Origin: Loripinus fragilis
Taxonomy: Eukaryota > Mollusca > Bivalvia > Lucinida > Lucinidae
Length of the DNA stretch: 64,000 nucleotides
Direction: 5' to 3'
NCBI GenBank assembly: GCA_964019695.1
Contig: OZ026524.1
Location: 19,399,509-19,463,508 of the forward strand
Numbering within the stretch: position 1 is the stretch's first letter; the number at the start of each line of letters is the position of its first letter. A model generated the notes under the pieces. That model had not been told where the DNA came from. It ran no database searches and saw only the letters and a program-made list of their open reading frames with translations. Positions 23,140 through 34,869 of this stretch are shown here, piece by piece. The translations under genes were made by a program, and so were the position numbers.

Positions 23140-23989
23140 CTTTTCATAAACATGGAACAAGCCCTCATCATGAGAATCCATAGTAGCTGCCAAAGTGGCA
23201 TTCACTACTACTCATACCCAAAAATGGCGCCTATACTACTTCTTAGTATTTTATATGAATCGAGCAGGATCACGGAATATTTGTGAAAGAATGACTTGCT
23301 GCAAGTTGACCACATATCATCTAATGGCTAACCAGGCCATAAATGATTTGCTTTGGCTTGCAGACATACATCCTATGCAGGGAGCAGATATGAGACACCA
23401 ACACAGTTTAAACACAGACAGGACAACCAGGAACTAATGAAGCAATTTCCAGGCCAGGAAAGAACTTTGAATACAAACAAAAGAACAATGCGCAATCCCA
23501 TTCGGGGCTGACACATGCTGTCTTGTTCGGGGGAATTAGCGGACTAATACTTGGAATTATTTAAACGTGTCTTAACTGTGGGGTATGTCTCAATCATTTC
23601 CAACAAATAAAATATGAAAATCTGGACCGACCATCTGAACGATGCTGAATTGCTGACTTTGTCAACAATTCTAACATTATTACAGCTGGTGATATACTGC
23701 TCAAGTTCATATAAACAATTGAATACTTTGAAAATACAGATTGATTTCCCTGATAAAAGCTTGTTCCAGAACACCAAATGATGCATTTGCAACCCTAAAC
23801 ATGTAACTTTAATTATAAATTTGACATGATGACTGACAAGTTTCATTATCTCAAACCCTGATAACTCAAAGTAATGGCTAGGTCAAAGTGCCTATGCAGT
23901 ACTGAAAATTGCACTTATAGATAGCATACTGATGAATAGCCAGTATGTATAATTCAAACTTTGCTTAATCAGAAATATACTATGGGTGG
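23140..23989. other. Unannotated DNA
   Basis: No supported feature. Confidence 0.35.
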
Positions 23990-24397
23990 CCATTGCCAAA
24001 ATGTTTAACTCAAACTATGCTTAACTCAAAATATATAATTGATGACCTTTGTCAATGTTTAACTCAAACTATGATCATTAAGAAAAGCAGGTATAAGTTT
24101 GTTTAGCTCATAAAATGATTTGCTAGTGTGCATAATTCAAACTTTGTTTAACTCGAAGTACACAAATGATGACCTTCGCCATAGTAATGTTTAACTCAAA
24201 CTATGATCACCAAGAAAATCAGGTATGAGTTTGTTTAGCTCATAAAGTGATTTGCTTGTGTGCATAATTCAAACTTTGTTTAACTCGAAGTATACAAATG
24301 ATGACCTTCGCCATAGTAATGTTTAACTCAAACTATGATCACAAAGAAAACCAGGTATGAGTTTGTTTAGCTCATAAAGTGATTTGCTAGTGTGCAT
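23990..24397 (+). repeat. ~131-bp tandem repeat, about three units
   Basis: TGTTTAACTCAAACTATGATCA recurs with spacing of 132 and 131 bp (ATGATCA at 24071, 24203 and 24334), followed each time by GTTTGTTTAGCTCATAAA-TG and TGTGCATA. The second and third units are nearly identical; the first is diverged, and a weaker partial unit may extend left to 23935. Confidence 0.88.
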
Positions 24398-25957
24398 AGG
24401 TGGACATGAATAATGCATGTGAACAAAAGGCATTAATAAGGCAAAGTTCATAGTTTGACATAAACAGACTTTGAGATAACGAGAATGGGCGGTAGCAGAA
24501 AACCATGACTGCATGATTACTTTACATCTGATTGCGTTTGTGGAATATTTATTTATTTACTTATAAAGGGAAAGTTAAGTTCCAAAGAATCGTATAGGAA
24601 GGCATTTCATACTCTTGCACCAATGCTTTTAATAATGGTTATTTTTATTATCATGAAATATACAAGTAAATTTTCTACTTCCAATGCATAAATTCTATTA
24701 GACCTGAGCCAGTCTAAAATATTACCGGCTAATATATGAGGAGTTCACTGGCTGTCTGATAGACAGGCTATATGAACACCTCATTCCGGCAGCCAGAAAG
24801 CATGTAAAATATCAGATATCTGAAATCTTAAAGATGGACTTTAAATTTGAGAAATAACCATTATTGTTTAAAATTTAATATAGCAAAACCTGTCATGAAA
24901 AGGGAACCAAAAAATCAATTTTAGATTTATTAACACTGCGCATATTTAGTGCATGCTGAGTGGTACTCAGATGAAAGACGCATATGACACAGCGATACAT
25001 TTGCATATTTTGCAAGACAGGGAACTGTCTAGGACAATGGCTTGCTTATGACAGGTTTAGCCATATTTTAACTAACGCAAAATTGCATACAGACTTACAA
25101 TGCCTTCTACATCCCTTATTTCTATTACTTATGAAGTGATGTACTTTTTATTTTGTTTTTGTTTGGAATGGTTGTTTCCTGCTCTTACAGCAGTGACGTG
25201 TCTAATGGAATTTTGCATAAACACCAGTCATTATCAGACTGAATATGAGCTCACTCATTTATGGCAGTCATTTTGCCCAGGACTTAATAGTTGAAAAGTA
25301 TGCGGGGAAACTGGATTTATAGCAAGAAATCGAAATTTAAAAACAGGCTGTCATCTTGCAGCTAGGTAGCAACCATTCAAATTATTTCAAGAAACACTAT
25401 ATACAGGGGACACAACATAATACTAAATGAATAAAATGTGTTAGTGGTCTTGTTGTTAATTCTATACTTAATAAAAAAAAGAAAAACAATTACGCCTATA
25501 AGCATTTCGCCTTTACGAAACGAAGCCCAAAGTGTGTATGTGCATTCCAAACTTGAAAGTTTAATTTGACTGAGCTTGGCAATACAAAACTCTTTTACAT
25601 CGAAAGCTGCACATTTAAGCTTAGATGAAAATTGTCAAAAGAAATGAAATTATTCTCCAGAAAAACTTCTAATAAAATTCGGACCTGATCTGGATCCAAA
25701 CGGTATGTATTTCAAATATCTTCGGAAAACCAGTAATTATTTGGCAGGCTTTCAGGCCCAATAAATAGTTAGAAAATTTCTAAATTAATAAATTCAAAAA
25801 TAACTTAATCTTGCGAATTTTATCCAAAGTGTGGTTTTAAAGATACAAACGGCAGAATGCACATAGGAAAAAAAACTAACATACAATACTTAGGTTTACA
25901 ACAGGACCACTATAATGACAAAGTATTTTAAATAAAAAAATCTAACTAAATTTCTTA
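24398..25957. other. Unannotated DNA, possibly intronic
   Basis: No supported feature. If the 25.96 kb donor is real, this is intron of that minus-strand gene. Confidence 0.35.
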
Positions 25958-25958
25958 C

Positions 25959-26045
25959 CTGGAAAATGATGAAGAAGAACTTGTACAAATAATGTGACTT
26001 TATTGTTTAGCAGTAGAATCAGAAGTGATTTCACTGCTAGACCCT
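25959..26045 (-). other. Candidate first exon of a minus-strand host gene
   Basis: The minus strand reads ...TCATCATTTTCCAG|GTAAGAAA, a textbook donor (intron from 25958). Upstream lies a promoter-like patch, so this may be a mostly non-coding first exon. The 5' end near 26045 is arbitrary. No protein family can be named. Confidence 0.45.
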
Positions 26046-26160
26046 AAAGATCACGCGCACAGTCCTTCTTCAACCCCAGCCAATCACATTCCAGGATTTT
26101 GTCACGTGGTGGGAAAAATGACCTCCTTAACCCCGCGGAGCAGTGATCGGCGCATGCGCA
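26046..26160 (-). promoter_or_regulatory. Promoter-like cluster: NRF1-type palindrome, E-box, CCAAT box
   Basis: Within 115 bp of unusually GC/CpG-rich sequence there are GCGCATGCGC (26150-26159, the NRF1 consensus core), CACGTG (26103-26108), an inverted CCAAT box (CCAAT on plus at 26080-26084) and CCGCGG. It lies just upstream of the candidate exon in the minus direction, and there is no TATA box. Confidence 0.45.
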
Positions 26161-27149
26161 CTCATGACATAACCTGATTAAGTATTAATCAACCAGGTAT
26201 GTGATAAGTGTTAAGACTCTTTGTCCCAAGGATGCCACAATTTACTTACTACGGCGCTCCAAGGGATTTTGGCAGCTTAACGACGCAATACAAGATAGCT
26301 TAACAAAGAACACCAAAATTAAATGTTGACCAACAGATTTTTCAAGCGCGTTACTTGGCAGCCGTATTTAATTCTCAATTTTTCTGAATTTTTAAGTTTC
26401 TGCATTTCTATTTTACAAAATAAAACTTTGCACAACCGGACTTTTAAATAATTTCTTTCAAATTCAAAATCTACACATCATAGGCTTTATTTTGATACTA
26501 AATTTGCTCATTTTCGAACAATAAGTTCAAAAAGTGACTTTTGATGGGGCTTCTTCATAAATTCTAAAATAACTCAAAAATACTAAGTGCAATGATGTTT
26601 TTGTTCACATATTTGTTAGTTTGAATTTATGCCGAACAAAATGATGTGCATATAGATATATTTTGAAATTAATATTTTAGAATCTTGATTTTGAAGAGTA
26701 AAATTCTATGCCGTATAAGACTATTTGAAAATTGCGCTGGTTTGTTTAAATTCTCTCGTCTAAAAATATAATTTTCTTCAAAAGCATTTATCCTGTTTGT
26801 CAACTTATTAATTATGCATTCTTGTGTTTGTTAAAAATGCATATTTGCAAAATACTAAATTATGTAATTTTACTCCAAAGTTACTACCTTCAAACTAGCA
26901 CCCCATTTTCACTAAACTTCCGTACGCTCTACTGACTTGACTAGCAGTAATCTTAAGACGGCAGGGATGTGCAGGCTGACCCGTTTGTTGCATAAAAAAT
27001 CATGAATTTTGCGGTAACGAGCCTGCCTGATCTACAGAGGCGGCTGGTCAAAGTCGTTTGACTCTTTTCTCAAATATTATCTATGCGACTGACAGACAGT
27101 ATTTAGCTGTGCCTAGTGAAAACTGTAACATGTTTAAACCAGCCTGTAA
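26161..27149. other. Unannotated AT-rich DNA
   Basis: No supported feature. Confidence 0.4.
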
Positions 27150-27335
27150 ACCATTGCCGCCTGGCAGTGACTTGGCTGGTAGAGCGTTAGACTGGCGGCA
27201 GTGACCTATATACGTCACAAACTGGGGATAGAAAGGGATAGAAGAGTCCGAGACCCACCAGTCACTGGGCAAGACTTCGACACTTTATCCTCTGCTGTGT
27301 ACTGGTTCAAGCCGGGATGACGGGGAATTGTCCCG
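27150..27335 (+). mobile_element. tRNA-derived SINE-like sequence
   Basis: A tRNA-like 5' part (GTGACTTGGCTGGTAGAGCG, then TTAGACTGG) is followed by GTCACTGGGCAAGAC-T-GACACTTTA. The same GGGCAAGACACTT-like body appears reversed (GTGTCTTGTCCC) near 31.65 kb next to another tRNA-like head. Confidence 0.5.
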
Positions 27336-27419
27336 ACATGACTAAAAAAAATGTTGACTGTTATGTAAAGAAGTAGCACAAACAAATTCAAACCAGTCTA
27401 ATCATAGTTGTTTTTGTAT

Positions 27420-27595
27420 TGTTTGATTTGTGTGTGTGTGTGTGTGTGACGTCCCAGTCAAAAATTAAGCTATGTCGGGACGGGCCAACCTATGTTGATC
27501 ATGTACTGAGCAAAGATCGAGGACACAATGCAAGCTTGGACCCGCAACTCCTCGGTCTCAAGTCAAGCACTCTACCACCGAGCCACCGCGCCCCC
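27420..27595 (-). mobile_element. tRNA-derived SINE family G, best-preserved head
   Basis: On the minus strand the head reads GCGCGGTGGCTCGGTGGTAG (A box) and GTTGCGGGTCCAAGC (B box), followed by the family body, and it ends towards (AC)n/ACAAATCAAAC at 27420-27450. The plus-strand (TG)n at 27430-27448 lies at the SINE's 3' end. Confidence 0.7.
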
Positions 27596-27710
27596 TTTGC
27601 TGTTTGAAGAAAATGCAATGCAGTTTTATTACCCCAGTTATGCCATACGGGATTGCTAGTTATTTTACAGCAACTTATGTTGACCCTGCCTCGAGCGGTA
27701 GCCGTGTCAT

Positions 27711-27920
27711 AAGATTGCCGCCATCAATGTGGCGTGAATGCAGCGAGCCTATGCAGCCACCTTTTTAGCTTACGGCTCCAAATGATGTTTGGTCAGTAAC
27801 TTAAACACTCATAGAATATTAAAGCTAGCAAAGTCTCTGATCAGACTGCGCGTATGCGCAGGCAAGTCTGAGCATTTGCTGGTCAGACGTACCGCATTGT
27901 TATTGGTCTGCGCTGTGTGC
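27711..27920 (+). mobile_element. MITE family D, degraded
   Basis: Contains the diagnostic CTGATCAGACTGCGCGTATG palindrome arm, GCGCAGGC, TTGCTGGTCAGACGTACC and eroded GCCGTGTCATAAGATT / GCATTGTTATTGG termini. Confidence 0.65.
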
Positions 27921-29084
27921 GAAATTTCCATTTTGGGTTTCAACCCTTGTATACCTATAACTCCTTATCGTGTACTTTGGCAAACAGTAAAGACCTAGAT
28001 TTCATCAGGGTCTTCACTGTGTGCCTACTAGTGGACAAAACGATTTTTCAGGAATAGATTCGCCAATTGTAACACGTGACACCTCAATACCGTGACACAA
28101 TAGACCTTCCCAAGTTTAAAGTATCAAGCCAGATGGAATAATCTATTAGTGCCTAAAGGGGTAATAACATGTAGACACAGATCTAAACACAGTTTCGGTG
28201 ATGTGTATTTTAAGAGACGTTACACGAATATAAGGTCAGTACTGAGGTATTAACCAGATGTCATTTTATTGCCCCGGGTATTGCAGACTTCCTGTTTCCA
28301 AAAGCCGTACCAAATGAAAAACACATTCCTACTTGTGTACCGCAATGCTATGACGTCATTTTCACACTTTGATACCAGTAAATATCTACTTTGGCAAACA
28401 GTGACGACTCAGACGTCTCAGCCACCGACACAACAGGCATTTTCGGACAGATTTTGAACTATATTAATTCATAAGTACTTAAATAAGTGACAGTGCTCCT
28501 TTTCTGTAGCGCGTGAACGGTGCGACGAACGGCGAATCGTCCCCTGAGAAAACTGAGATTTATTATATGAGGACAGCAAAGGTACAGATCAGCCTACACA
28601 TTTGTACAAACTGGTTTGCAGCTATACTGTTGGTATCCATGAAAATATTTCACATTGAATTTAGAAGTATCCCAGCTGATCAGACCAGTTTGCGCTCTAT
28701 ACTGGTTGGAAACTCAATATGACTTTTTACCATGGTATAGCTAAAAAACGATCGTACCACATGTCTGCTTCCGGAAATCGCCGAGTCAGCGTAGTAATAT
28801 TTATGAAAATGCGATGATATTTTTTATATCAATTTAATGTTTTGATTTTATTAAAAATCAAATTAATCAAACAGTTAACTAGTTTCTATATATATTTAAT
28901 ATTTTGGGTGCTGTAGTTGCTTTTTTAAAGGAAATATAGCTCATTTTTAGACGCACTATCTTTTTGCTATTTCCACCCCACCGATCCCCTCGTATTACTA
29001 TATGTTAGGTGCAAATCTGGGGTGTTTTTCGCACGGAGACGTTTCCGTGATGTTTGTCTGGTTATTGTCCGCAACTGTACTCCC
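27921..29084. other. Unannotated DNA
   Basis: No supported feature. Confidence 0.4.
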
Positions 29085-29455
29085 CTCTTTAATTGCATGC
29101 GGGGTTTGGATCTCAGACTCTACGGCAGTTCGGACTTAAAGACTTATCTATAGATGAGATGGTTAGCGCCTCACAAGGTTTAACTATTGGACTTCTTTTA
29201 CTCTGGTATTCTATTCAGTTGTATATATTGTTGATTTCTTATCTTTGTTTAATCTCTATTTTATGCTGATTTTTGTGTACTATGAAATGAAACGTCGATT
29301 AGTTAGGGATGTTTCATGGGAACAAAACATCTATTCACCTTGATCCACATCAAAAATACGGGTGAGGTTGGTACCATCAAATGTGTTTAAACCCTCCAGT
29401 AATTTCATTTCTGACCGTTCAAAGGCGGTGCTTGTTTTTGTGGTTCTGGTATGTA
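29085..29455 (+). mobile_element. PLE 3' region fragment (subfamily B)
   Basis: Begins at CCTCTTTAATTGCATGC (the end of the PLE ORF) and runs through GATGAGATGGTTAGCGCCTC, TTATCTTTGTTTAATCTC, TTGATCCACATCAAAAATAC and CGTTCAAAGGCGGTGCTT. It is cut off before the distal 3' region. Confidence 0.62.
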
Positions 29456-29499
29456 ATGTTTTCTAGTTTTCCTTACTTTCCCATATATTTTTATCATAC

Positions 29500-29680
29500 A
29501 TTTTTGTAGAAACAATATCAATAGAAAAGGACAAAAGCAATTCCAAAAACGAGGCTTCAGTATCAGAGGTATTTGCTTTATTATGTTGAAGCTCTGCAGG
29601 GTATATTTGACTTACCGTGTTGTCAAAACGAATATTATTTATACCTAAATTTCATCCAAATTACTGGATGTACAGTCAGT
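29500..29680 (-). mobile_element. PLE RT fragment, opposite orientation
   Basis: GTAGAAACAATATCA-TAGAAA, CTTC-GTATCAGAGGT, AGCTCTG-AGGGTATATTTGA and ACTGGATGTA-AGT align with 43965-44125, the region just after the YLDD motif of the 44-kb copy, on the minus strand. It directly follows the plus-oriented 3' fragment. Confidence 0.6.
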
Positions 29681-30794
29681 GGCCATATTTATTTCCTCAA
29701 AATGAAAACATAAAATAGCAAAAAATAAACATAAATTCAGCATTTTAGTTACTATAACAAAATAGTTGCGTGCCCATTTAAGTAAAGTTGTATATACTGA
29801 ACTAGTATGATCCTATGTTGAGCAGATTTTAATCTCATATATACTGACATAATTTACATATCTTGTTATCAGGCAACAAAGAACACTAGTAAAACCCCTT
29901 ACCTATCAGCCAATTATGGTTGTTATGGTAGCAAGCAGTCATATATTGTGACTAGAATTCACTAAAATTAAGGAGGATATATCAATAATTGATAATTTAC
30001 TTATTCCATGTTAATAACCCATCATATTTCAAAATTTCATGACTTCAAATTGTAGTGTCAAATGTATTCAGACACTGTTTCCATTGGAATGCATGCACAA
30101 TATGCCAAAAGTGTGCTTGAAACATTAGAAAATGAAATTAAGACATATACAACGAGGTCGATTCAATAAGTAACCGGCCTGGCCTATTTCTAACGAACCA
30201 GCACATTCAAGATTTTAATTTTCATGTTTGGTCACCATATTTAAAAATATGTACAAAATTTCAACATTATTGGTTCATTAGTTGGTCATGTATCGCGTCT
30301 TCAAGCATGGCCAGTGAGTGAAATGATTTATTTCCGTCGAATTTGGTTGTAACATAAATTTTAGTATTTGGTAATTATCTTTAGTATGAAACACGATGTG
30401 AGAATGTGTAATATATCAATGGAACGGACAACTTGTCACCTACATATTGGCATAAAACATTGTACAATTTGATACATCACGATACTAACTTAAATGACCC
30501 ATGGTTAAGGACACTGGGCCCTAATTCTTTTCTGACATGTTGGAAACTCTCCGAAAGTAAAAACTTTTAACAACTATTTATGAAATTTATCAATTAAGGT
30601 GGTACGGGACCGATGTCAAAAGATAACCGAGTGTTTACAAAAAAGTAAAAATTATCTGACAGTGTAGTTATTGTCTTAAAACGTACAAATTTTGGCGTTC
30701 ACAAAAAATATCATTTATCAATACATCTGTTTGACCAAATATATTTTGACCGTCTGGTCCAGTTTCACCCCTCAATGCGTTCTGAGTTATATTT

Positions 30795-31565
30795 GACTTT
30801 TCGCTTAATGTTAAGGTGGCGGCTCACGAATGCGTAATTAGGACTGGTCAACCTTAGGCATAGTAAAAGCTGCAAATGAGGCGTGTTTTTTTTTTTTTCA
30901 AAAGTAACTGTATCATCTTGCGCCATTATCTCAGTAAAGACGCAAAACACAGTATTTATTCCTTACAACGCCAGCAAAATAACTGCGTCTGAAAATATCT
31001 GAGCCGTGACATGTGATTTCCAACAATGTGACATTTTTACAAGTGTAGACTCAGATGAGCCTGTGTGGTCTCCTTTTAAACTTAGAAACACCAAATGGTG
31101 TTCAGTCAGTAGCTTAACACTCATAATATATTCAAGCAACTAAAAGGCTCTGATTAGACTGCGCGTATGCGCAGGCTGATCTGAGGTTTTGCTGGTCCTA
31201 CATACCACATTGTTGGAAATCTCATATCGCGGCTCATCTATTTGATATAGGCATAGAGGCAAACATTGTGGACCCAGATCAGTCTGATCTGGGTCCGCAC
31301 TGCTTGTCTTTGAGGCTTCACATAGTTTAGTGGACAACAAACACATACATTTTTTGATTATGCGCTTTAAGGGTTAATAAATGTGAGTTCAGTGTATAAA
31401 GGGTTAGAATTTTCATGAAATGTGCGCATGTTTGCGTGGCCCAAGCAACAAATTCTTCACCAAATTATAACTAGAACCTGAGTTCTCTTGTTTGGCAGAT
31501 GCAATAGCCGAACAACGCCCAGATATGAATATTAAAGTTACCGCCTTTACAGTAAGCGAAAAGTC
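30795..31565 (+). mobile_element. Family E element carrying a nested family D MITE
   Basis: Terminal inverted repeats GACTTTTCGCTTAATGTTAA (30795 onward) and, reversed at the right end, GACTTTTCGCTTACTGTAAA, both continuing into GG-GG. The interior aligns with 18235-18760 except for 235 bp at 31001-31235, which are a MITE insertion. The central palindrome is CCCAGATCAGTCTGATCTGG. Non-coding. Confidence 0.75.
31001..31235 (+). mobile_element. MITE family D, best-preserved copy with target-site duplication
   Basis: Begins GAGCCGTGACATGTGATTTC and ends with the inverted GAAATCTCATATCGCGGCTC, giving terminal repeats of about 30 bp. ATCT flanks both sides (30997-31000 and 31236-31239). The family E copy at 18.24 kb lacks the insertion, which fixes both borders. 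Confidence 0.82.
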
Positions 31566-31639
31566 TATTAATTGTCAGGCAATTCTGGTCAGAAAAAATT
31601 AATATTTATGTGTATTCAATGTATGTACTATTCGCTGAT

Positions 31640-31745
31640 AAAGTGTCTTGTCCCATGACACAACACTATGACTCTGGTGATTCACAGATTAGAAATCCTT
31701 CGATCTCTAGTTTAACACTTTACAAACTGAGCCACTGTGCTTATT
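31640..31745 (-). mobile_element. tRNA-derived SINE-like sequence
   Basis: On the minus strand, CACAGTGGCTCAGTTTGTAA-GTG (A-box region) is followed downstream by GGGACAAGACACTT, the same body motif as at 27.27 kb. The B box is eroded. Confidence 0.45.
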
Positions 31746-31914
31746 AAGTCCATTATCTTTGTAAATATGACGTGATAGGTGGGAGGGCTCTCTATTTCAG
31801 CTTTGATGAAACCCAAGAGCAACATATTGGACACTGTGAGAGCGCTCGCCAAATGCTGGGGCGTGCCTTTGCGCTATTTTTAGCTAGCCAGTGGGGAGTT
31901 TTTTTACTGAGGTT

Positions 31915-31919
<5 letters not shown>

Positions 31920-32008
<89 letters not shown>
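31920..32008. repeat. (TA)n microsatellite
   Basis: About 44 uninterrupted TA units. Confidence 0.98.
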
Positions 32009-32013
<5 letters not shown>

Positions 32014-32898
32014 CTGTGAATAATCTAATATGGCCGTTCACATATGCGTGCTTGTCTTAGCATTAACTAATTGCATTTATGAATTGAACTAAACTCACGT
32101 ATCATCCCTTCTTTACCAATTGCGGCAGTGATAAAATGTACAACTTGAGACCAAGTAGTCACTGGTTTGAGCCCTATTGCTTGCTTGTTTGTTTACTTGT
32201 TTGTTTGTTCGTTTGTGTTTATCATGGGAGTGACATAACGACATGTACCACTAGTGGTTTACAAATTTTGGTAACGCCATGTAATGACGTCCGTAAAGGT
32301 TTATCATATGATTATATGGCAACATCAAACAATAGTTCCACGCAATTTCTAAACGCGATTTAAAAGTAGTTTTAGGGTCATACAATAAATAGAACCTAAC
32401 AGTCGTACTCCTGTATTACTACATTTATTAAGCTTGTCACGAATAAGTGACAAAATCCTTGGCAAGCCTCGCATTTCATCTATTTTTACAGCTCGTTTGA
32501 TAACTTCAATATTGGGATCAAACGTGATTTTCTATGCATTACCACCTGCTAGAACACCATGGTGGTGTTGAAACCAAAACCAGAAAGGCGAGGGTTATGA
32601 CTACCCCTGAGGGGTCTAGCAGATATGTAGTGTATCAGAAAACCATTATTGCATAATGTCATTTTCTCGCTTGAAAACTTGCAACAACGTTTACAAAAAA
32701 GAACATTAATCCAGATCAAAGACCCGTCATCCTGACGACACTTCTATACGCGTTACTGATGATGACGTTAATTTTGTGACGAATCTAGAATACGTATACT
32801 GTACGTAAAGTAAAGAAAAACAGAAAAGAATAAAAGCAACAACAAAAATGCTCTGAATCAACAGCACGTGAATTGCACCTCACTCCCTGCCGCCCCCT

Positions 32899-32924
32899 CT
32901 CTGTTTCTCTCTCTGTCTGTCTGC

Positions 32925-32960
<36 letters not shown>
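32899..32960. repeat. (CT)n/(CTGT)n microsatellite
   Basis: Mixed CTCT and CTGT units followed by a pure CT run; an AC/GC-rich stretch follows to about 33003. Confidence 0.95.
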
Positions 32961-32961
<1 letters not shown>

Positions 32962-33003
32962 ATACACTCACCCTCATTTTGGCACACACAAGCGCGCGCG
33001 CAC

Positions 33004-34087
33004 GAATGCACTTATAAAGGTCTTAAAGGGTCCTAGAACGTGCCAAATGAGGAGACGACAAATAATAGGCTTTTCGCACACGAGCCTAAATTAAGCAACG
33101 TCAACTCAAACAATACACTATCTAATATATACGGACCTAAATTAAACAGTGAAGCAGGTATGGCACTCCATGCCTGTTTTTATTTCAGAGGTAAAAAAGA
33201 AAATAGCACAAAAAAGAAAAACGAGCATGGTGACATATGCTTTTAATTAATTATAAGTTTCTATGCAAAATTTCCTTCAAAATAATAAGTTTGTTGTTTC
33301 TGTTGTTACATTGTATGACATTTTGTATTCAAGATTTGAACGATTTTTTGGCCTTAATGTTGTTTTTACAAAATAGATTTTAGCTTAAAAAATAAGCTAC
33401 GTGCCTTTTTTCGCTGTTTTTGTGTTATTTTATTAGCCAATAGCATGTAGCGTATTCCCAGGAAAAAATATGGCATTTCTCTCTTTCATTTTTTTTAAAT
33501 ATGAGAAATTGATTTTTTGAAAAACTTATATTTTACGATATTTAAAGTTTAATAACTTTATAAAAAGCGCGGTAAGGTCCTGTAATTTTTGTCAAAATAG
33601 ATGAGTTTTGAGCTTTTTTTAACATATCAAAAGATGGTAATTTTGTGGACATATGCTGATGAGTCCGGTACTATCTTAATATCCAAATATAATTACAAAT
33701 ACATTTTGGTAAAAGAAGAATGGGTTAAAATGCGTGAATTCTCAAATTTTCACAAATGGAATTCCATTTCTTCTAGGAAATGTAACTATTAATTTTGAAA
33801 ACTGTATTTTTTTCAAAAGTACTGCAACTTATTCTCATCTTTAAAAAATGAAAATCTAATTCATTAGCTTCAATTTTAGTTTAGTTACAAGTAAAAAATA
33901 AATGCAATTTGTCTCTTGAAAATGACTCTTGAAATATTTCTTAGTCATTTAAGCACACGTTCAATGGTGGCTATACTTTTGCTAAATTATTTGATAACAT
34001 TTATTTTCAAACATAACGTCGAAGAGTATCTTGCTAGAGATTATTGTTATAAAAGAAAAGGCGACCTACCTCGATCAGAAGTAGGGT
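33004..34087. other. Unannotated AT-rich DNA
   Basis: No supported feature inside the mariner-like ends; the 63-codon frame at 33601-33792 has no motif. Confidence 0.4.
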
Positions 34088-34359
34088 AGGCCCGTTACTT
34101 ATTGAATGACCCTCATATTTATTAGAATTTTGTTAAAACAGGACCAGATGATGTTGACTGGATGAGGCTATCTATCTCGTTTGACATAAACAATTAAATT
34201 GATACACATACCAGATATTGTTGTCATAGCAATTATATTCTAAAAGCAAGTGGATTTTTGAGGTGTTTCAAAATCGCTTAGGAACCATGAATTATTGGCG
34301 TGATGCATGTCAAAGTAATTGTTTTTTAACATAAATTGGTTCTATTTGCTTGAAATATC

Positions 34360-34560
34360 AATAAACGTCAATAATATCAGCCTGCTTATCATCAGAAAGA
34401 GGCATCATAAAATCCCTTTCATAACAAAACAATAATTAATCTGCAACCAGGGGAGCACAATTAGTGCCCATTGGAATCTCTACAACTTGTCTATACAACT
34501 TAGTGCCATAAAACGTAGCGCATCACATATATTTTGACAAGACCATGCATGATATTTTAG
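34360..34560 (-). mobile_element. PLE RT fragment (minus)
   Basis: Matches 44148-44350: CCTGCTTATCATCAGAAAGA, CTGCAACCAGGGGAGCACAA, TTAGTGCCCAT-GGAAT and CACGACCATGCATGAT-like words. On the minus strand this covers the IPMGTNCAPL block of the RT. A deletion removes about 30 bp between GTGCCA and GCGCATCACA. Confidence 0.65.
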
Positions 34561-34869
34561 GCTGTTAGAAGCAAAACATACGTTTCTGTTGTTATATGCA
34601 ATGTAAGGAGAGCCTTCTCTTTTGAAGGTTCTTTCATTTAGATCCGTTGGTTTATCTTTAATTAAATTATGAGGTCAATTAGTTGTAAAGAGTAGAAAAA
34701 ACATATGTAGACAAACTGGTTGCATGGCAATCTCTAGCTTTAAGTTTATTTAAAGCTTCACTTGAATTTTAAATAGACCAAAATAGATTCTTACATTCCA
34801 CATACCTTTTCGCAATACTGATAACACTTTTTTAATAGCAGTAAGACATATGGTTCACACTTTAGAAAG

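Larger units (their letters stand above)
30154..34114. mobile_element. Mariner-like terminal inverted-repeat pair enclosing 4 kb
   Basis: The left end (30154-30180) reads GAGGTCGATTCAATAAGTAA then CCGGCCT. The right end (34088-34114), reverse-complemented, reads GAGGGTCATTCAATAAGTAA then CGGGCCT. Similarity weakly continues inward (CTATTTCTAACGA vs CTACTTCTGATCGA). The pattern resembles mariner/Tc1-superfamily ends. No transposase is readable between them. The 4-kb span holds nested elements, so this is either one element enlarged by insertions or two solo ends. Confidence 0.5.

Noticed and set aside
31772..32023. 83-codon frame ending in an Ile/Tyr repeat
   Set aside because: Its second half is the (TA)n microsatellite; no motif in the first half.
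32785..33094. Arg/Glu/Thr-rich and Ser/Leu/Cys-rich frames
   Set aside because: They are translations of the (CT)n/(CTGT)n microsatellite on either strand.
33653..33668. Another CTGATGAGTCC ribozyme-core-like word
   Set aside because: No GAAA element or helix pairing in the required positions.
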